Shown here: positions 24,479 to 34,550 of the stretch, one piece after another | How the letters are laid out: the number at the start of each line of letters is the position of its first letter | Numbering within the stretch: position 1 is the stretch's first letter | Origin: an uncultured SAR86 cluster bacterium | Lineage (GTDB): Bacteria > Pseudomonadota > Gammaproteobacteria > Magnimaribacterales > AG-339-G14 | Direction of reading: 5' to 3' | NCBI GenBank assembly: GCA_902632605.1 | Contig: CACPDB010000005.1 | Coordinates: forward strand, 1 to 64,000 | DNA: 64,000 bases | Translations under genes and position numbers: made by a program | The notes under the pieces: generated by a model | The model's input: only the letters and a program-made list of their open reading frames with translations | Databases searched by the model: none | What the model was told of the DNA's origin: nothing

Positions 24479-25568
24479 ACCTTTAAGTTTTTCAGTTGAT
24501 ATCAGATTGAATCAAAGGAGAAATTTATTAAATTTTGATTACTCCATTGTTCTTACGGTTTTTCTTTTGGGTCTCTTTGGTTTAGCAATGATTTATAGCG
24601 CAAGTGGGTCCTTTGCTCTGGTTCTAAGACAGGCATTGTACTTTTTTCTAGGAGCAATCTTGATGATTACTGCGGCAATGTCCAATTTCAGAAAAATGGA
24701 ACCTATATATTTGAATGCAGTTTGGATAGGATTTTTTTTCTTGGTTTTAGTTTTGGTTTTGCCAAATTCTGCAACCACGAATCGATGGATAAATTTAGGC
24801 TTCATTGGGTTTCAACCTTCTGAGCTTATGAGGTTTTTATTGCCTATTTCTGCAGCAGCTTATTTAACACGAAATCCACAGATAAAATTATCCGACTGGA
24901 TAATCGTTCTGGTTGCGACATTGATAGCTTTTATTTTAGTTTTCTTGCAGCCAGATTTTGGTACCTCAGCAATTGTTTTGCTCTCTGGGATAATGCCAAT
25001 AATCTTATCTGGTCTGCCATGGAGATTTATTATTTATAGTTTTTTGGGAGGCATTGGAACTCTTCCTTTCCTATGGATGAGCTTGATGGATTATCAAAAA
25101 GATAGAATTTATACCTTTATCAGCCCCGAAAGTGATGCCTTAGGTTCAGGATGGAATATTGCACAATCCAAGATTGCCATCGGATCTGGGCAATTTTTTG
25201 GAAAGGGCTATATGGAAGGAAGTCAAAGCCAACTGGATTTTATCCCTGAAAGCCATACCGATTTTATTTTTGCAGTAATTGTCGAGGAGTTTGGATTCTT
25301 AGGCGCTCTTGTACTTTTTCTTCTTTATGCTTTTTTAATTCATCGTCTCTTATATGTTGCTAAAAGCAGTAATTCAAAATTTGCAAAATTGGTCTCAGGG
25401 ACGCTTTCAATTATTTTAGCTGCCTACATAACAATAAACATTTCAATGGTAGTTGGCATCTTTCCCATAGTAGGTATGCCTTTGCCATTCATTAGTCAGG
25501 GGGGAACAGCACTAGTGGTTAATATGATTACTATCGGTATAATTTTATCTTTAAGGAGAACGACTTGA
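24468..25568 (+). CDS. rodA: RodA peptidoglycan glycosyltransferase (SEDS family)
   Basis: An integral membrane SEDS polymerase that partners PBP2 in cell elongation; 366 residues and about ten membrane helices. SEDS signatures include the conserved region QPDFGTSAIVLLSG and the C-terminal GMPLPFISQGGTALV. I use ATG 24468, because AAAGGAGG inside the end of mrdA gives a strong ribosome binding site. The TTG one codon earlier is less likely. Its stop overlaps the mltB TTG. Confidence 0.96.
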   Translation: MRNKPLSFSVDIRLNQRRNLLNFDYSIVLTVFLLGLFGLAMIYSASGSFALVLRQALYFFLGAILMITAAMSNFRKMEPIYLNAVWIGFFFLVLVLVLPNSATTNRWINLGFIGFQPSELMRFLLPISAAAYLTRNPQIKLSDWIIVLVATLIAFILVFLQPDFGTSAIVLLSGIMPIILSGLPWRFIIYSFLGGIGTLPFLWMSLMDYQKDRIYTFISPESDALGSGWNIAQSKIAIGSGQFFGKGYMEGSQSQLDFIPESHTDFIFAVIVEEFGFLGALVLFLLYAFLIHRLLYVAKSSNSKFAKLVSGTLSIILAAYITINISMVVGIFPIVGMPLPFISQGGTALVVNMITIGIILSLRRTT

Positions 25569-26515
25569 AAAAAATAAGTTTGCTTTTGCTTTTAGCTTTT
25601 TTTGTGCCTCTAATTCATGTGGATTATTCAAAAAGTTATGAAACATTGTCTTTCATAGATGAAATGGTTTCGAAATATAAATTTGAAAAATCTTATTTGT
25701 TAGAAATTTTCAAAAGTGCTGAAAAAAGAGAAAAAATAATAAATTCTATGAATAGACCCGCAGAAAAGAAATTTTCTTGGGCTCAATACAAATCTAGGTT
25801 GATTTCGCCCATCAGAATTAACAACGGCGTAAGTTTTCTTAAGAGATTTTTACCAGAGTTTGAAAAAGCAGAACAAGAATTTGGAGTTCCCAAAGAAATT
25901 ATTGCAGCTATTATAGGTATAGAATCTAGTTATGGATCTATTACTGGCAGGGAAAGAGTAATAGATTCGCTATCTACTCTTGCCTTTGATTATCCAAGAC
26001 GAAGCAAATTTTTTACTAAACAACTAGAGCATTTTCTCTTACTTACTAGAGAAGAAAAACTTGACCCCCTAGTTATGAAAGGTTCGTATGCTGGAGCTAT
26101 GGGCTATGGCCAATTTATACCAAGCTCTTATCGAGCTTATGCAATAGATTTCGATGACGATGGAATAAGAAATATTGTAACAAACCCAATTGATGCAATT
26201 GGCAGCGTTGCAAATTATTTGAGTAAGCATGGCTGGGAAAGAAATGCCATCATAGCAGAGGCTCTCACAAAAAATGATGTGAACTCAAACTTCAAGACAT
26301 CACTTTCGTTAAAAGAACCAGATACTCTAGAACTAGTATCTAAAATAGATTTATCTAATAAAAAATACTTACAAATAAATTTTGAAAATAAAGAATTTTG
26401 GTTGGGTCACAAAAATTTATATGTCTTATCACGTTATAATAGAAGTTCCTTTTACGTCATGGCAGTCTTTCTTCTGAGCCAAGAAATTGACTATGCGTTT
26501 AGAGTAAAAATATGA
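25565..26515 (+). CDS. mltB: Membrane-bound lytic murein transglycosylase B family
   Basis: Cleaves glycan strands to 1,6-anhydro ends. 316 residues with an N-terminal signal segment (KISLLLLLAFFVPLIHV) that lacks a clear lipobox cysteine, so it may be periplasmic rather than a lipoprotein. The catalytic glutamate is Glu120 in IIGIESSYGSITG. The family block YAGAMGYGQFIPSSY is present. The start is TTG overlapping the rodA TGA, supported by AAGGAG upstream. It overlaps dacA by ATGA. Confidence 0.93.
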   Translation: MKKISLLLLLAFFVPLIHVDYSKSYETLSFIDEMVSKYKFEKSYLLEIFKSAEKREKIINSMNRPAEKKFSWAQYKSRLISPIRINNGVSFLKRFLPEFEKAEQEFGVPKEIIAAIIGIESSYGSITGRERVIDSLSTLAFDYPRRSKFFTKQLEHFLLLTREEKLDPLVMKGSYAGAMGYGQFIPSSYRAYAIDFDDDGIRNIVTNPIDAIGSVANYLSKHGWERNAIIAEALTKNDVNSNFKTSLSLKEPDTLELVSKIDLSNKKYLQINFENKEFWLGHKNLYVLSRYNRSSFYVMAVFLLSQEIDYAFRVKI

Positions 26516-27663
26516 AAAAAATCCTCTTAATAAGTTTTATATTCTCTACCGTAGCTTTCTCACAAACTTTAATCCCAAAATTACCGCAAATTACTGCTTC
26601 TAGCTTTTTACTTATTGACGCTGAAACAAATAAAATAATAGCTCAACAAAATCCAGAGGCCTCAACAGGATTGGCGAGTATCACAAAAATAATGACTAGT
26701 TACATAGTGGCTGACTATTTAAAGCAAGGATTTTTAAACATTAAAGACTCCACCATCGTAAGTGAAAAATGTTGGCGAATGGAGGGCTCGAGGATGTTTA
26801 TCCAAGAAGGCAAAAAAGTTCTGATAGAAGATTTGATGCGCGGTATGATTATCCAATCTGGAAATGATGCAGCTTGTGCCTTAGCTGAACATATTGCAGG
26901 AACTCAAGAAGATTTTGCGAGTCTTATGAATGACTATGCTAAAAAAATGGAGTTAAAAAATACAAACTTTACCAATCCTACGGGCTTACCAAATGTTAAC
27001 CACTATTCAACAGCTGAAGATATTGCAAAATTAAGTAAAGTTTTAATAAAAGACTTTCCTGATGAATATTCAATCTACAGTGAAAAAGAATTTACCTATA
27101 ATGAAATTAGGCAATTAAATAGAAATAGTTTACTTTGGCAAGATGACTCAATAGATGGTATTAAAACAGGCCATACAAGAGCGTCAGGATATTGTTTGGT
27201 AGCCTCATCCAAAAGAGCAGACATGAGGCTAATTTCGATAGTTCTTGATAGTGCCTCTGAAAAATCGAGACTTCAAGATACTAGAAGATTACTAGATTAT
27301 GGTTTTAAGTATTATCAAACTAAAAAAATAATAGCTAAATACCAACCAATATCTATAGTTGATGTCTGGGGTGGAATGGAAGATAAATTAGAACTTGGTC
27401 CTGAAAAAGACATTTTTATAACATTAACTAAACCTACTTTTGACAGACTTACAATTGAGGCATCAAAAAATTTGGGTGTAAAAGCTCCTGTCAGAAAGGA
27501 TTCGGTCATAGACAGATTAGATATCAAAGTTGATGGGGAAACCATTCAATCTGTAGATTTGGTTGCTGTAAATAATGTTCAAAGAAAAGGGATTGTCATT
27601 GCTACTTTAGAATCTTTGCTGTTCTACGTTTATAGTTTCTTCATGCAAGATGAAATAAATTAA
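26512..27663 (+). CDS. dacA: D-alanyl-D-alanine carboxypeptidase (PBP5/6 family)
   Basis: Removes the terminal D-Ala from murein pentapeptides; 383 residues. A signal peptide (about 1-18) precedes the serine peptidase motifs Ser56-Ile-Thr-Lys59, Ser116-Gly-Asn118 and Lys218-Thr-Gly220. A PBP5-type C-terminal beta domain and a terminal amphipathic anchor helix (about 363-380) follow. It overlaps mltB by 4 nt and the aminotransferase gene by 1 nt (TAATG). D-Ala released by this enzyme is a substrate for the next gene product. Confidence 0.95.
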   Translation: MKKILLISFIFSTVAFSQTLIPKLPQITASSFLLIDAETNKIIAQQNPEASTGLASITKIMTSYIVADYLKQGFLNIKDSTIVSEKCWRMEGSRMFIQEGKKVLIEDLMRGMIIQSGNDAACALAEHIAGTQEDFASLMNDYAKKMELKNTNFTNPTGLPNVNHYSTAEDIAKLSKVLIKDFPDEYSIYSEKEFTYNEIRQLNRNSLLWQDDSIDGIKTGHTRASGYCLVASSKRADMRLISIVLDSASEKSRLQDTRRLLDYGFKYYQTKKIIAKYQPISIVDVWGGMEDKLELGPEKDIFITLTKPTFDRLTIEASKNLGVKAPVRKDSVIDRLDIKVDGETIQSVDLVAVNNVQRKGIVIATLESLLFYVYSFFMQDEIN

Positions 27664-28496
27664 TGTCAATTTGTTTTTTAAACGACAAATATTTAGATAT
27701 TCAAGAAGCAAAAATCTCACCACTGGATAGAGGTTTTCTTTTTGGAGATGCTATTTATGAAGTAATCATTTCAGTAAATAAAAAACCTTTCGAACTTAGT
27801 GCTCATTTAAACAGATTAAAAAAAAATATAACTTCATTAAAGTATTCATTATCAGATCAAATTGATCTAGAACAAATAATTCTAGAAGTAATATCCAGAA
27901 ATATTTTTTTGAACCAGGTAATTTATGTTCAAATCTCCAGAGGTACAGACATTGTAAGAGACCATATTCCAAGTAATGATTTAACACCCACTATATTTGT
28001 ATCTTCTCATGAATTGAAAACTGAGTTTTCTCCAAGTTCTGGTGAGAAGGCAATTTTATTAGAAGATTTTAGATGGAGAAAAAGTCAAATAAAGGCAACT
28101 TCTTTATTAGCCAATGTCATTTATAGAACTGAGGCTAAACACCAAGAAGTTTTTGAGACTATTCTTTTTGAAGATGGATTCATTACTGAAGGCGCAGTAA
28201 GTAATGTTTTTTGCACTATTGATAATAAAATTATTACGCCGCCCTTAACAGAAAATATTCTTCCTGGAGTAACGAGAAAAGTAATTTTAGAGTTAATTCA
28301 AGATGCCTCTTTGGAATACGAAGAGACAAAAATTCCCGTTGATTCTATTCTTTCAGCAGAAGAAATTTGGGTTACTAATTCAACTAAAGGAATCATTCCA
28401 ATCATTGAACTTGATGGTAAAAAAATAGGATCTGGATTACCGGGTGAAAAATATCTTCAAATTTCTAAAGCTTTTATCAATAAACTTACAGGTTAG
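27663..28496 (+). CDS. dat: D-amino-acid aminotransferase (class IV PLP fold)
   Basis: A 277-residue class-IV aminotransferase. PLP lysine Lys144 in SQIKATSLLA matches Lys145 of the D-alanine transaminases. The phosphate and Glu region EGAVSNVF and the entry motif DRGFLFGDAIYEV are conserved. Its place directly after dacA, a conserved gammaproteobacterial order, favours D-Ala/D-Glu interconversion over branched-chain transamination, but specificity cannot be proved from sequence. Its TAG interlocks with the holA stop at 28493-28496. Confidence 0.85.
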   Translation: MSICFLNDKYLDIQEAKISPLDRGFLFGDAIYEVIISVNKKPFELSAHLNRLKKNITSLKYSLSDQIDLEQIILEVISRNIFLNQVIYVQISRGTDIVRDHIPSNDLTPTIFVSSHELKTEFSPSSGEKAILLEDFRWRKSQIKATSLLANVIYRTEAKHQEVFETILFEDGFITEGAVSNVFCTIDNKIITPPLTENILPGVTRKVILELIQDASLEYEETKIPVDSILSAEEIWVTNSTKGIIPIIELDGKKIGSGLPGEKYLQISKAFINKLTG

Positions 28497-29404
28497 ATAT
28501 ACCCAAAATTTACAACAATTTTTCTTAATTCTGTCCAGAATTCTGCCTTGCCTGTTTTAAAGTCTTTATCAAGATCTGCAATTTTTTTTCTTAAACTTTT
28601 AATTTGTGGGGGTGATATTTTCTTTGCTTTTATTTTAAGTTTGAAAAGGTAATCTTTTGGAACACCTTTTAGAAAAAAATTTGGATTCTTTTTGTATTGC
28701 TCTAATCGATCAAGTTGCTGGTGTATGACAGCAATTATACCTGGCTCATTTTCTTTATTTAATTTCATAATTTCCAAAATTTCTAAAGATTTTGAAATTT
28801 GGTTAGACAAACAACTATTGATTAAACTAAAGACATGATATTCGGAGCTATCTTTTACAAATTCATAATCTGTATGTTTTTGATTTAAACATTTTAGAAA
28901 CTTTAGCTCTTGATAAGCAGACAATAAATTTTCTTCATTTCGAGAGGCAATTAAATTAATACCTTCCTCGCTTAGAAGCAAATCCATATTTTTTGCCTCG
29001 CCTTTAATCCAATCCTTAAATTGATTTGAATAGACTGGTTGAACTTCGGAGATATCTAGGTATTTTTTTATTTTTTTAAACCAAGCAGATGTTTTTATCT
29101 TTTTATTTAATGAAGAAATAACAATTATACGATCTGGGTTATCGTCTCCTAATAAGCCCAAAAAAAAATCTAAATCATCTTTAAGGATACTTTTTTCTTG
29201 AAGACGCAAATCTATTATTTCTTTTTCACTAAATAAACTCCCTTGTTGATTTTCAATATTTATTTCTTCTTTAAAACCTTTTTTGTAAAAGAAAATCTTT
29301 CTACTCTGGAAGCCTTCTTTTTTAAGATTAGAAATAAATTCGTCTCTCAATTTAGAGTTTAGTAACTCATCATTGCTTAAAATTAATTTATGCTGATTAC
29401 GCAT
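28493..29404 (-). CDS. holA: DNA polymerase III subunit delta
   Basis: The delta subunit of the clamp loader, which opens the beta clamp. 303 residues, shorter than E. coli HolA (343). The sequence is divergent but keeps the family layout: a degraded AAA-like region (about 15-200) with DRIIVISSLNKK, and a C-terminal helical collar with VIHQQLDRLEQY. The identification is strengthened by position: it is last in the conserved leuS-lptE-holA order and overlaps lptE by 8 nt. Confidence 0.85.
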   Translation of the reverse strand: MRNQHKLILSNDELLNSKLRDEFISNLKKEGFQSRKIFFYKKGFKEEINIENQQGSLFSEKEIIDLRLQEKSILKDDLDFFLGLLGDDNPDRIIVISSLNKKIKTSAWFKKIKKYLDISEVQPVYSNQFKDWIKGEAKNMDLLLSEEGINLIASRNEENLLSAYQELKFLKCLNQKHTDYEFVKDSSEYHVFSLINSCLSNQISKSLEILEIMKLNKENEPGIIAVIHQQLDRLEQYKKNPNFFLKGVPKDYLFKLKIKAKKISPPQIKSLRKKIADLDKDFKTGKAEFWTELRKIVVNFGYI

Positions 29405-29918
29405 TGCTTTTTTCTGAAAAGAAAATCAATAATTCATTGACTGCCTCACTGAAGAAATCCAATTTAATTTCATCTGCTTGTTTTTCATTTGAAAGAATAC
29501 TTTCGGTATCGTAAGAAAAATCCTCTGATGTAAAGATTGGAATCTCATGGGCAGTATTAGTATTTTTATCAAAAATACTTAACTTAACTTGATAATCTAG
29601 ACTTACTACAGCAGGAAAAAAATTTTCATCGGTAGCTTCTAGAAATTTACCCAGTCTATGGTTACTGATTTCAATTACAAAATCTGCAGCATCTTTAGTT
29701 TCTGCTAGATTCGCATTCATTAAGAAAAAATTCTTTTTTAATTCTTGCACAAGAGAGAAGTTAAGGGGATTTTTTTGAAACTCAAAAAAAATCGCAATCT
29801 TTTGTTCAGAATAATTAAGTGGTTTAAATCCACATGAAGCAACGAAAAAAACAAGCAAGGAATTTAAAAAAATTCTTTTTAAATTAAATGACAAAATTAA
29901 CGAGTTTTTTTGGAACAT
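29397..29918 (-). CDS. lptE: LPS-assembly lipoprotein LptE
   Basis: An outer-membrane lipoprotein that plugs the LptD barrel for lipopolysaccharide insertion. 173 residues with a signal sequence and a lipobox ending at Cys29 (FFVASCGF). The remainder is divergent, as is common in this family, so position between leuS and holA is the main support. The ATG lies 35 nt inside leuS. An in-frame TTG at 29894 would give a shorter signal peptide and an 11-nt overlap, and is a plausible alternative start. Confidence 0.82.
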   Translation of the reverse strand: MFQKNSLILSFNLKRIFLNSLLVFFVASCGFKPLNYSEQKIAIFFEFQKNPLNFSLVQELKKNFFLMNANLAETKDAADFVIEISNHRLGKFLEATDENFFPAVVSLDYQVKLSIFDKNTNTAHEIPIFTSEDFSYDTESILSNEKQADEIKLDFFSEAVNELLIFFSEKSNA

Positions 29919-32271
29919 ATATAGTTTTTTTTATATTTTCTTTTTCTAAATATTTTTTTACATTTTCTAATTCTTTACTTTCTTCAATAATTGTCTCTTC
30001 GCTACTTGATATATCCAAAAGGATTTTTCCCCTTAATTTACCATTAATCTGAATTGCAATTGTCATTTCGTTTCCTTCTAATTGGTCTACATCATAGGTA
30101 GGCCAATTTTCATTGTGGATAGGAGTTTTTTTACCCAAAGCTTCCCATAATTCATGACAGACATGAGGAATGATTGGCGACAACATAACTACACTTTTTT
30201 CAATTATTTCTTTAAAGAATTCATTACTCTCTTTTGAAACGGAACTTCTCAACATTTCTTTGGGAATGGCATTTAATAATTCCATAATCGCTGCGATTGC
30301 GGTATTGAATTGATTTTTATCTCCAAAGTCCGCAGAGACTTTTTTAATCGTTTGATTCAATTTAATTTTGATATCACTTAAATCCAATGACTGTACCTTA
30401 TTGTCTATAGTCTGATTGAACAAGCTTTGTGATAAAGACCAAAGCCTTTTTATAAACTTATGAGAACCATTAACTCCGGAATCCGACCATTCCAAAGATT
30501 GCTCAGGAGGTGCAGCAAACATTGAAAACAACCTTACGGTATCGGCACCATATTTCTCAATCAACTCATTAGGATTTACAGTATTTCCTTTAGATTTTGA
30601 CATTTTTGATCCGTCTTTCAGAACCATACCTTGACACAACAATCTTTTAAATGGCTCTCTCACACTAATCAAAGATAAATCATTCATGGCTTTACAAAAA
30701 AAACGCGAATACAAAAGATGAAGAATTGCATGCTCTATTCCGCCTATATATTGATCTACTGGCATCCAATAATCTGCTTCAGCATCAAGCATTGATTCTG
30801 AAGATTTATAAGAAGCAAATCTTGCAAAATACCAAGATGATTCAACAAAAGTATCAAAAGTATCTTTCTCTTTGAAATAATCTAATCCATTCAATTCGAT
30901 TTTTTCCTTGGCAATTTCTTCCTGACTTAAATCATTGAAAGGCAAAACTTCATCATCGTCATCCGATATGAACATGGGTATTGGAGCTCCCCAAGTTCTT
31001 TGTCTTGAAACTCCCCAATTTCTTAAACGAAAATTTATTTTTTTTATTCCTTTGAAACCGAAATTATTTTCTTCTGTTAAAATTGAAAAAGCTTCTTCAA
31101 AAGAAAGTCCATTTAATTTATCAGAATTAATTAAAATTCCTTTCCCTTCTATGGCACTTTCTATTTTGTCTAATTTTCCTCTACCATCGTCTATGACTTG
31201 AATGATTTCAATTTGCTCAGCTTGGGCAAACTCAAAATCTCTTTGGTCGTGACCGGGGACGCCCATTAAAGCCCCCGAGCCATAATCAGCCAAAACGAAA
31301 TTTGCCACCCAAATATCTATCTCTTTATTTGAAATGGGATGAATTGCCTTAGTCCTTAATTTGAAACCCTTTTTTTCTTGTTTTGATAAATCTGCTTCTG
31401 CTTGTTTTACATTGGAGTTATTTTTTATCCACTCAGCTAATTCGTGATTATCTTTTGCTTCTCTTTCTACAATTTCGTGATTGAAAGACAATGCCATGAA
31501 AGTAACTCCCATGATGGTATCTGGTCTGGTAGTAAATACTTCAATACTATCTTCAGAATCCGAAATAAACTTAAACAAAACTCCCTTGGATTTTCCTATC
31601 CAATTTTTCTGCATTGTCTTTACTTGTTCAGGCCAACCATCTAAAAGATCTAGATCTTTCAAAAGCTCATCAGCGTAATCGGTGATTTTAAAAGACCACT
31701 GATTGATAATTTTTTTTTCTACTGCAGCACCGGATCGCCAACCTTTACCGTCAATAACTTGTTCATTTGCGAGAACTGTTTTATCAACAGGATCCCAATT
31801 CACCTCAGTCTTTTCTCTGATAACCAGACCTTTTTCGTAAAGCTTACAAAATAACCATTGCTCCCATTTATAGTAATCTTCACTACATGTTTTTAATTCT
31901 CTCCGCCAGTCATAAGCAAAGCCCAAAGATTTAAGTTGGAGCTTCATTTCTTGGATATTTTTCTCTGTCCAATCTTTGGGCGAAACTTTATTTTGAATAG
32001 CGGCGTTCTCAGCAGGCAATCCAAAAGCATCCCAGCCCATTGGTTGTAGTACATTTTTCCCTTTTAGTCTTTGATATCTTGAAATCACATCACCGATTGT
32101 ATAGTTTCTTACATGCCCCATATGACACTGTCCAGAGGGATAAGGAAACATACTCAAACAATAAAATTTTTCTTTTTTAGGGTCGGGTTCAACCTCAAAA
32201 GACTTATTTTCTTCCCAATACTCTTGAGCCTTTTTTTCGATTAATTGAAAGTTATACTCAGTTTCTGACAT
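29884..32271 (-). CDS. leuS: Leucyl-tRNA synthetase
   Basis: A class-I synthetase charging tRNA-Leu; 795 residues, somewhat shorter than E. coli (860). HIGH-type motif PSGQCHMGH at His50-His53 and KMSKS in [11 protein letters not shown]. The CP1 editing domain is present ([16 protein letters not shown]). The C-terminal domain ends at [12 protein letters not shown]. It starts on the last base of the accC stop (TAATG) and belongs to the accB-accC-leuS-lptE-holA run. No T-box or leader is visible. Confidence 0.97.
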   Translation of the reverse strand: MSETEYNFQLIEKKAQEYWEENKSFEVEPDPKKEKFYCLSMFPYPSGQCHMGHVRNYTIGDVISRYQRLKGKNVLQPMGWDAFGLPAENAAIQNKVSPKDWTEKNIQEMKLQLKSLGFAYDWRRELKTCSEDYYKWEQWLFCKLYEKGLVIREKTEVNWDPVDKTVLANEQVIDGKGWRSGAAVEKKIINQWSFKITDYADELLKDLDLLDGWPEQVKTMQKNWIGKSKGVLFKFISDSEDSIEVFTTRPDTIMGVTFMALSFNHEIVEREAKDNHELAEWIKNNSNVKQAEADLSKQEKKGFKLRTKAIHPISNKEIDIWVANFVLADYGSGALMGVPGHDQRDFEFAQAEQIEIIQVIDDGRGKLDKIESAIEGKGILINSDKLNGLSFEEAFSILTEENNFGFKGIKKINFRLRNWGVSRQRTWGAPIPMFISDDDDEVLPFNDLSQEEIAKEKIELNGLDYFKEKDTFDTFVESSWYFARFASYKSSESMLDAEADYWMPVDQYIGGIEHAILHLLYSRFFCKAMNDLSLISVREPFKRLLCQGMVLKDGSKMSKSKGNTVNPNELIEKYGADTVRLFSMFAAPPEQSLEWSDSGVNGSHKFIKRLWSLSQSLFNQTIDNKVQSLDLSDIKIKLNQTIKKVSADFGDKNQFNTAIAAIMELLNAIPKEMLRSSVSKESNEFFKEIIEKSVVMLSPIIPHVCHELWEALGKKTPIHNENWPTYDVDQLEGNEMTIAIQINGKLRGKILLDISSSEETIIEESKELENVKKYLEKENIKKTIYVPKKLVNFVI

Positions 32272-33611
32272 TAGGAAATATTTAGAATTTCTTTAAGATA
32301 ATTTATAGAAATATTTCCCTCAACAAAGTTTTTTTCATTAAAGATTTTATCGTGCAGATCAGTATTGGTATCAATTCCTTCAATGTACATTTCTTCAAGA
32401 GCCACTCTCATTTTTCTAATGGCGTCCAGTCGGTCTTTGGAGTGAGAGCAAATCTTGGCGACCAATGCATCATAATATTGCGGGACTTTATATCCCGAAT
32501 ATAAATGCGAGTCGGTTCTGATTCTAAATCCACCTGGAGGATGGAATTCTGTGACCAAACCTGGCGATGGAATAAAGGTCTCAGAATGTTCTGCATTTAT
32601 TCTGCACTCGATTGCATGCCCTCGACAATTTATTTCTTCCTGCGAAAATCTTATTTCTTCACCCGCTGCAATTTTAATTTGTAACTTTACTAAGTCGATT
32701 CCTGTAATCATTTCGGTAATGGTGTGTTCTACCTGAAGGCGGGTATTCATTTCAATGAAATAAAATTCTCCATTTTCGTAGAGAAATTCAAAAGTTCCCA
32801 AGCCCCTATAATTAAGTTTTTTACAAGTATCTACTGAAACTCGCCTTATCTCTTGAAGTTTTTCTTCTGGTATTCCAAAAGCTGGTGCTTCTTCAATAAT
32901 TTTTTGATTTTTTCTTTGGATGGAACAATCTCTTTCAAAAAAATGAATCACATTTCCTGCATTATCTGCAGCTATTTGAATTTCAACATGTCTAGGAGAG
33001 GTTAAAAATTTTTCTATATATATTTCATCACTACCAAAACTATTTAAAGCCTCTCTTTGAGTAAGTTGTAACTTATCAAGTAAATCAGCTTCTTCTTCAA
33101 CTATTTGAATACCTTTTCCACCGCCTCCTGCAGCGGCTTTAATGATTATTGGATATCCAATCTTTTTTGCGATTTCCATTGTCTCCCTGTTGGTTGCAGA
33201 AATTCTTCCCGTGCCTGGAACACATTGCATACCAGAACTCGAAACTGATTCTTTCGCTGAAATTTTATTACCCATGATCTTTATACTCTCTGGGTCGGGA
33301 CCAATAAATGTATATCCACTTGCTTGAACTTGTTCTGCGAAGTGATCGTTTTCTGCTAAAAAGCCTACTCCGGGATGAATGGCATCACTGTCTGTTACTT
33401 CACAGGCACTTATAATAGCTGGGATATTTAGATAACTCTTTGCAGACTCTGCTGGCCCGATGCAAACAGATTCATCTGCCATTTTTACATGTTTTAAATC
33501 TTTATCTGCTTCAGAGTAGATAGCAACTGTAGAGATTCCCATTTCTTTACAGGCTCTAAGAACTCTAAGAGCTACTTCTCCTCTGTTGGCAATGAGAATT
33601 TTTTTGAACAT
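32271..33611 (-). CDS. accC: Biotin carboxylase subunit of acetyl-CoA carboxylase
   Basis: An ATP-grasp enzyme carboxylating biotin on AccB, the first step of fatty-acid synthesis. 446 residues. It begins [16 protein letters not shown]. The glycine-rich ATP loop is [12 protein letters not shown]. The catalytic segment contains [14 protein letters not shown]. It directly follows accB (stop and start abut) and couples to leuS through TAATG. Carboxyltransferase genes accA and accD are not in the window. Confidence 0.97.
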   Translation of the reverse strand: MFKKILIANRGEVALRVLRACKEMGISTVAIYSEADKDLKHVKMADESVCIGPAESAKSYLNIPAIISACEVTDSDAIHPGVGFLAENDHFAEQVQASGYTFIGPDPESIKIMGNKISAKESVSSSGMQCVPGTGRISATNRETMEIAKKIGYPIIIKAAAGGGGKGIQIVEEEADLLDKLQLTQREALNSFGSDEIYIEKFLTSPRHVEIQIAADNAGNVIHFFERDCSIQRKNQKIIEEAPAFGIPEEKLQEIRRVSVDTCKKLNYRGLGTFEFLYENGEFYFIEMNTRLQVEHTITEMITGIDLVKLQIKIAAGEEIRFSQEEINCRGHAIECRINAEHSETFIPSPGLVTEFHPPGGFRIRTDSHLYSGYKVPQYYDALVAKICSHSKDRLDAIRKMRVALEEMYIEGIDTNTDLHDKIFNEKNFVEGNISINYLKEILNIS

Positions 33612-34082
33612 TTATTCTATTACAAATAAAGGTTGACCAAATTCAACTGGTTCAGCATTTTCTATTAAAACTTGTTTGATAGTTCCAGAAGAGTCTGCCT
33701 TTACTTCATTCATCATTTTCATAGCTTCAATGATACAAAGAACATCTCCTTCTGAAATTTTATCGCCAACCGATACAAAATCTTTTGCTCCTGGATTTGG
33801 AGCTGCATAAAAGGTTCCGACCATTGGAGAGTCAATGGTTTGACCAGATATTTTTTCAACATCAGTTGATTGACCACTATCTTCTTCCGAGGAGAGATTG
33901 TTCTTAGCAGCCGATGGCTGCGGAGCAGGGGCAACAACATTGGACGTTACAATTTGCTCTTGAATAGGAATAGAAATTGCTTTGACAAGTTTTACTGACT
34001 CTTCTCCTTCTTTAATTTCAATTTCATTAAGTTGTGACTCTTCTAACATTTCTATAAGTTTTTTTACTTTTCTAATATCCAT
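33612..34082 (-). CDS. accB: Biotin carboxyl carrier protein of acetyl-CoA carboxylase
   Basis: The biotin carrier, 156 residues. N-terminal domain (1-40), a flexible Ala/Pro/Ser linker (about 45-75) and the biotinyl domain. The biotin attachment lysine is Lys122 in [19 protein letters not shown] upstream of the ATG is a strong ribosome binding site, suited to the high BCCP demand. The order aroQ-accB-accC is the standard gammaproteobacterial arrangement. Confidence 0.97.
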   Translation of the reverse strand: MDIRKVKKLIEMLEESQLNEIEIKEGEESVKLVKAISIPIQEQIVTSNVVAPAPQPSAAKNNLSSEEDSGQSTDVEKISGQTIDSPMVGTFYAAPNPGAKDFVSVGDKISEGDVLCIIEAMKMMNEVKADSSGTIKQVLIENAEPVEFGQPLFVIE

Positions 34083-34094
34083 AGTTTCTCCTTA

Positions 34095-34529
34095 TTAAAA
34101 TCTATCTATTGCTAGCTCTAGAGCAGCTTTGTATCCCTGCTCACCAAATCCAGAAATTATCCCAACAGCTATATCTGAAAAATAAGACTTTTCTCTGAAA
34201 GCTTCTCTATTAAAAATATTGCTTATATGAATTTCTATAAGCGGAATGTCTACTCCAAGAATAGCATCTCTTAGTGCAACACTTGTGTGAGTGAAAGCAC
34301 CTGGATTGAACAAAATACATGATACTTTTTCTTCTTTTCCTGTTTGAATTCTATCTACAAGTTCATGCTCTGCATTGCTTTGAAAGGTCTTCAAGTCAAC
34401 TTTATTTTGTTTTGCTAATTCAATTAAATTGTTTTCTATTTGTTCCAAGGTATGTTCACCATAGATATCTGTTTCTCGCTTACCAAGTAAATTAAGATTG
34501 GGTCCATTTAAAAGAAGAAAACTTTTCAT
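34095..34529 (-). CDS. aroQ: Type II 3-dehydroquinate dehydratase
   Basis: The third step of the shikimate pathway; 144 residues, the normal type II length. N-terminal signature LLNGPNLNLLGKRETDIYG with the catalytic tyrosine, then FNPGAFTHTSVALRDA and EIHISNIFNREAFR. It precedes accB, as in many gammaproteobacteria. TAAAAT at 34537-34542 ends 7 nt from the ATG, so it may have its own promoter in addition to read-through from the DsbD-like gene. Confidence 0.96.
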   Translation of the reverse strand: MKSFLLLNGPNLNLLGKRETDIYGEHTLEQIENNLIELAKQNKVDLKTFQSNAEHELVDRIQTGKEEKVSCILFNPGAFTHTSVALRDAILGVDIPLIEIHISNIFNREAFREKSYFSDIAVGIISGFGEQGYKAALELAIDRF

Positions 34530-34536
34530 TTATTTG

Positions 34537-34542
34537 ATTTTA
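34537..34542 (-). promoter_or_regulatory. Candidate -10 hexamer for aroQ
   Basis: TAAAAT on the minus strand ends 7 nt before the aroQ ATG, in the 21-nt gap after the DsbD-like gene. Its spacing matches the other leaderless-type promoters here. It is weaker evidence because aroQ can also be read from upstream. Confidence 0.3.
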
Positions 34543-34550
34543 GACGAAAT

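Noticed and set aside
27663-28496. Branched-chain aminotransferase (ilvE) to complete the ilv pathway
   Set aside because: Length, the lysine position and its place directly after dacA fit D-amino-acid aminotransferase better, although class IV enzymes are hard to separate by eye.
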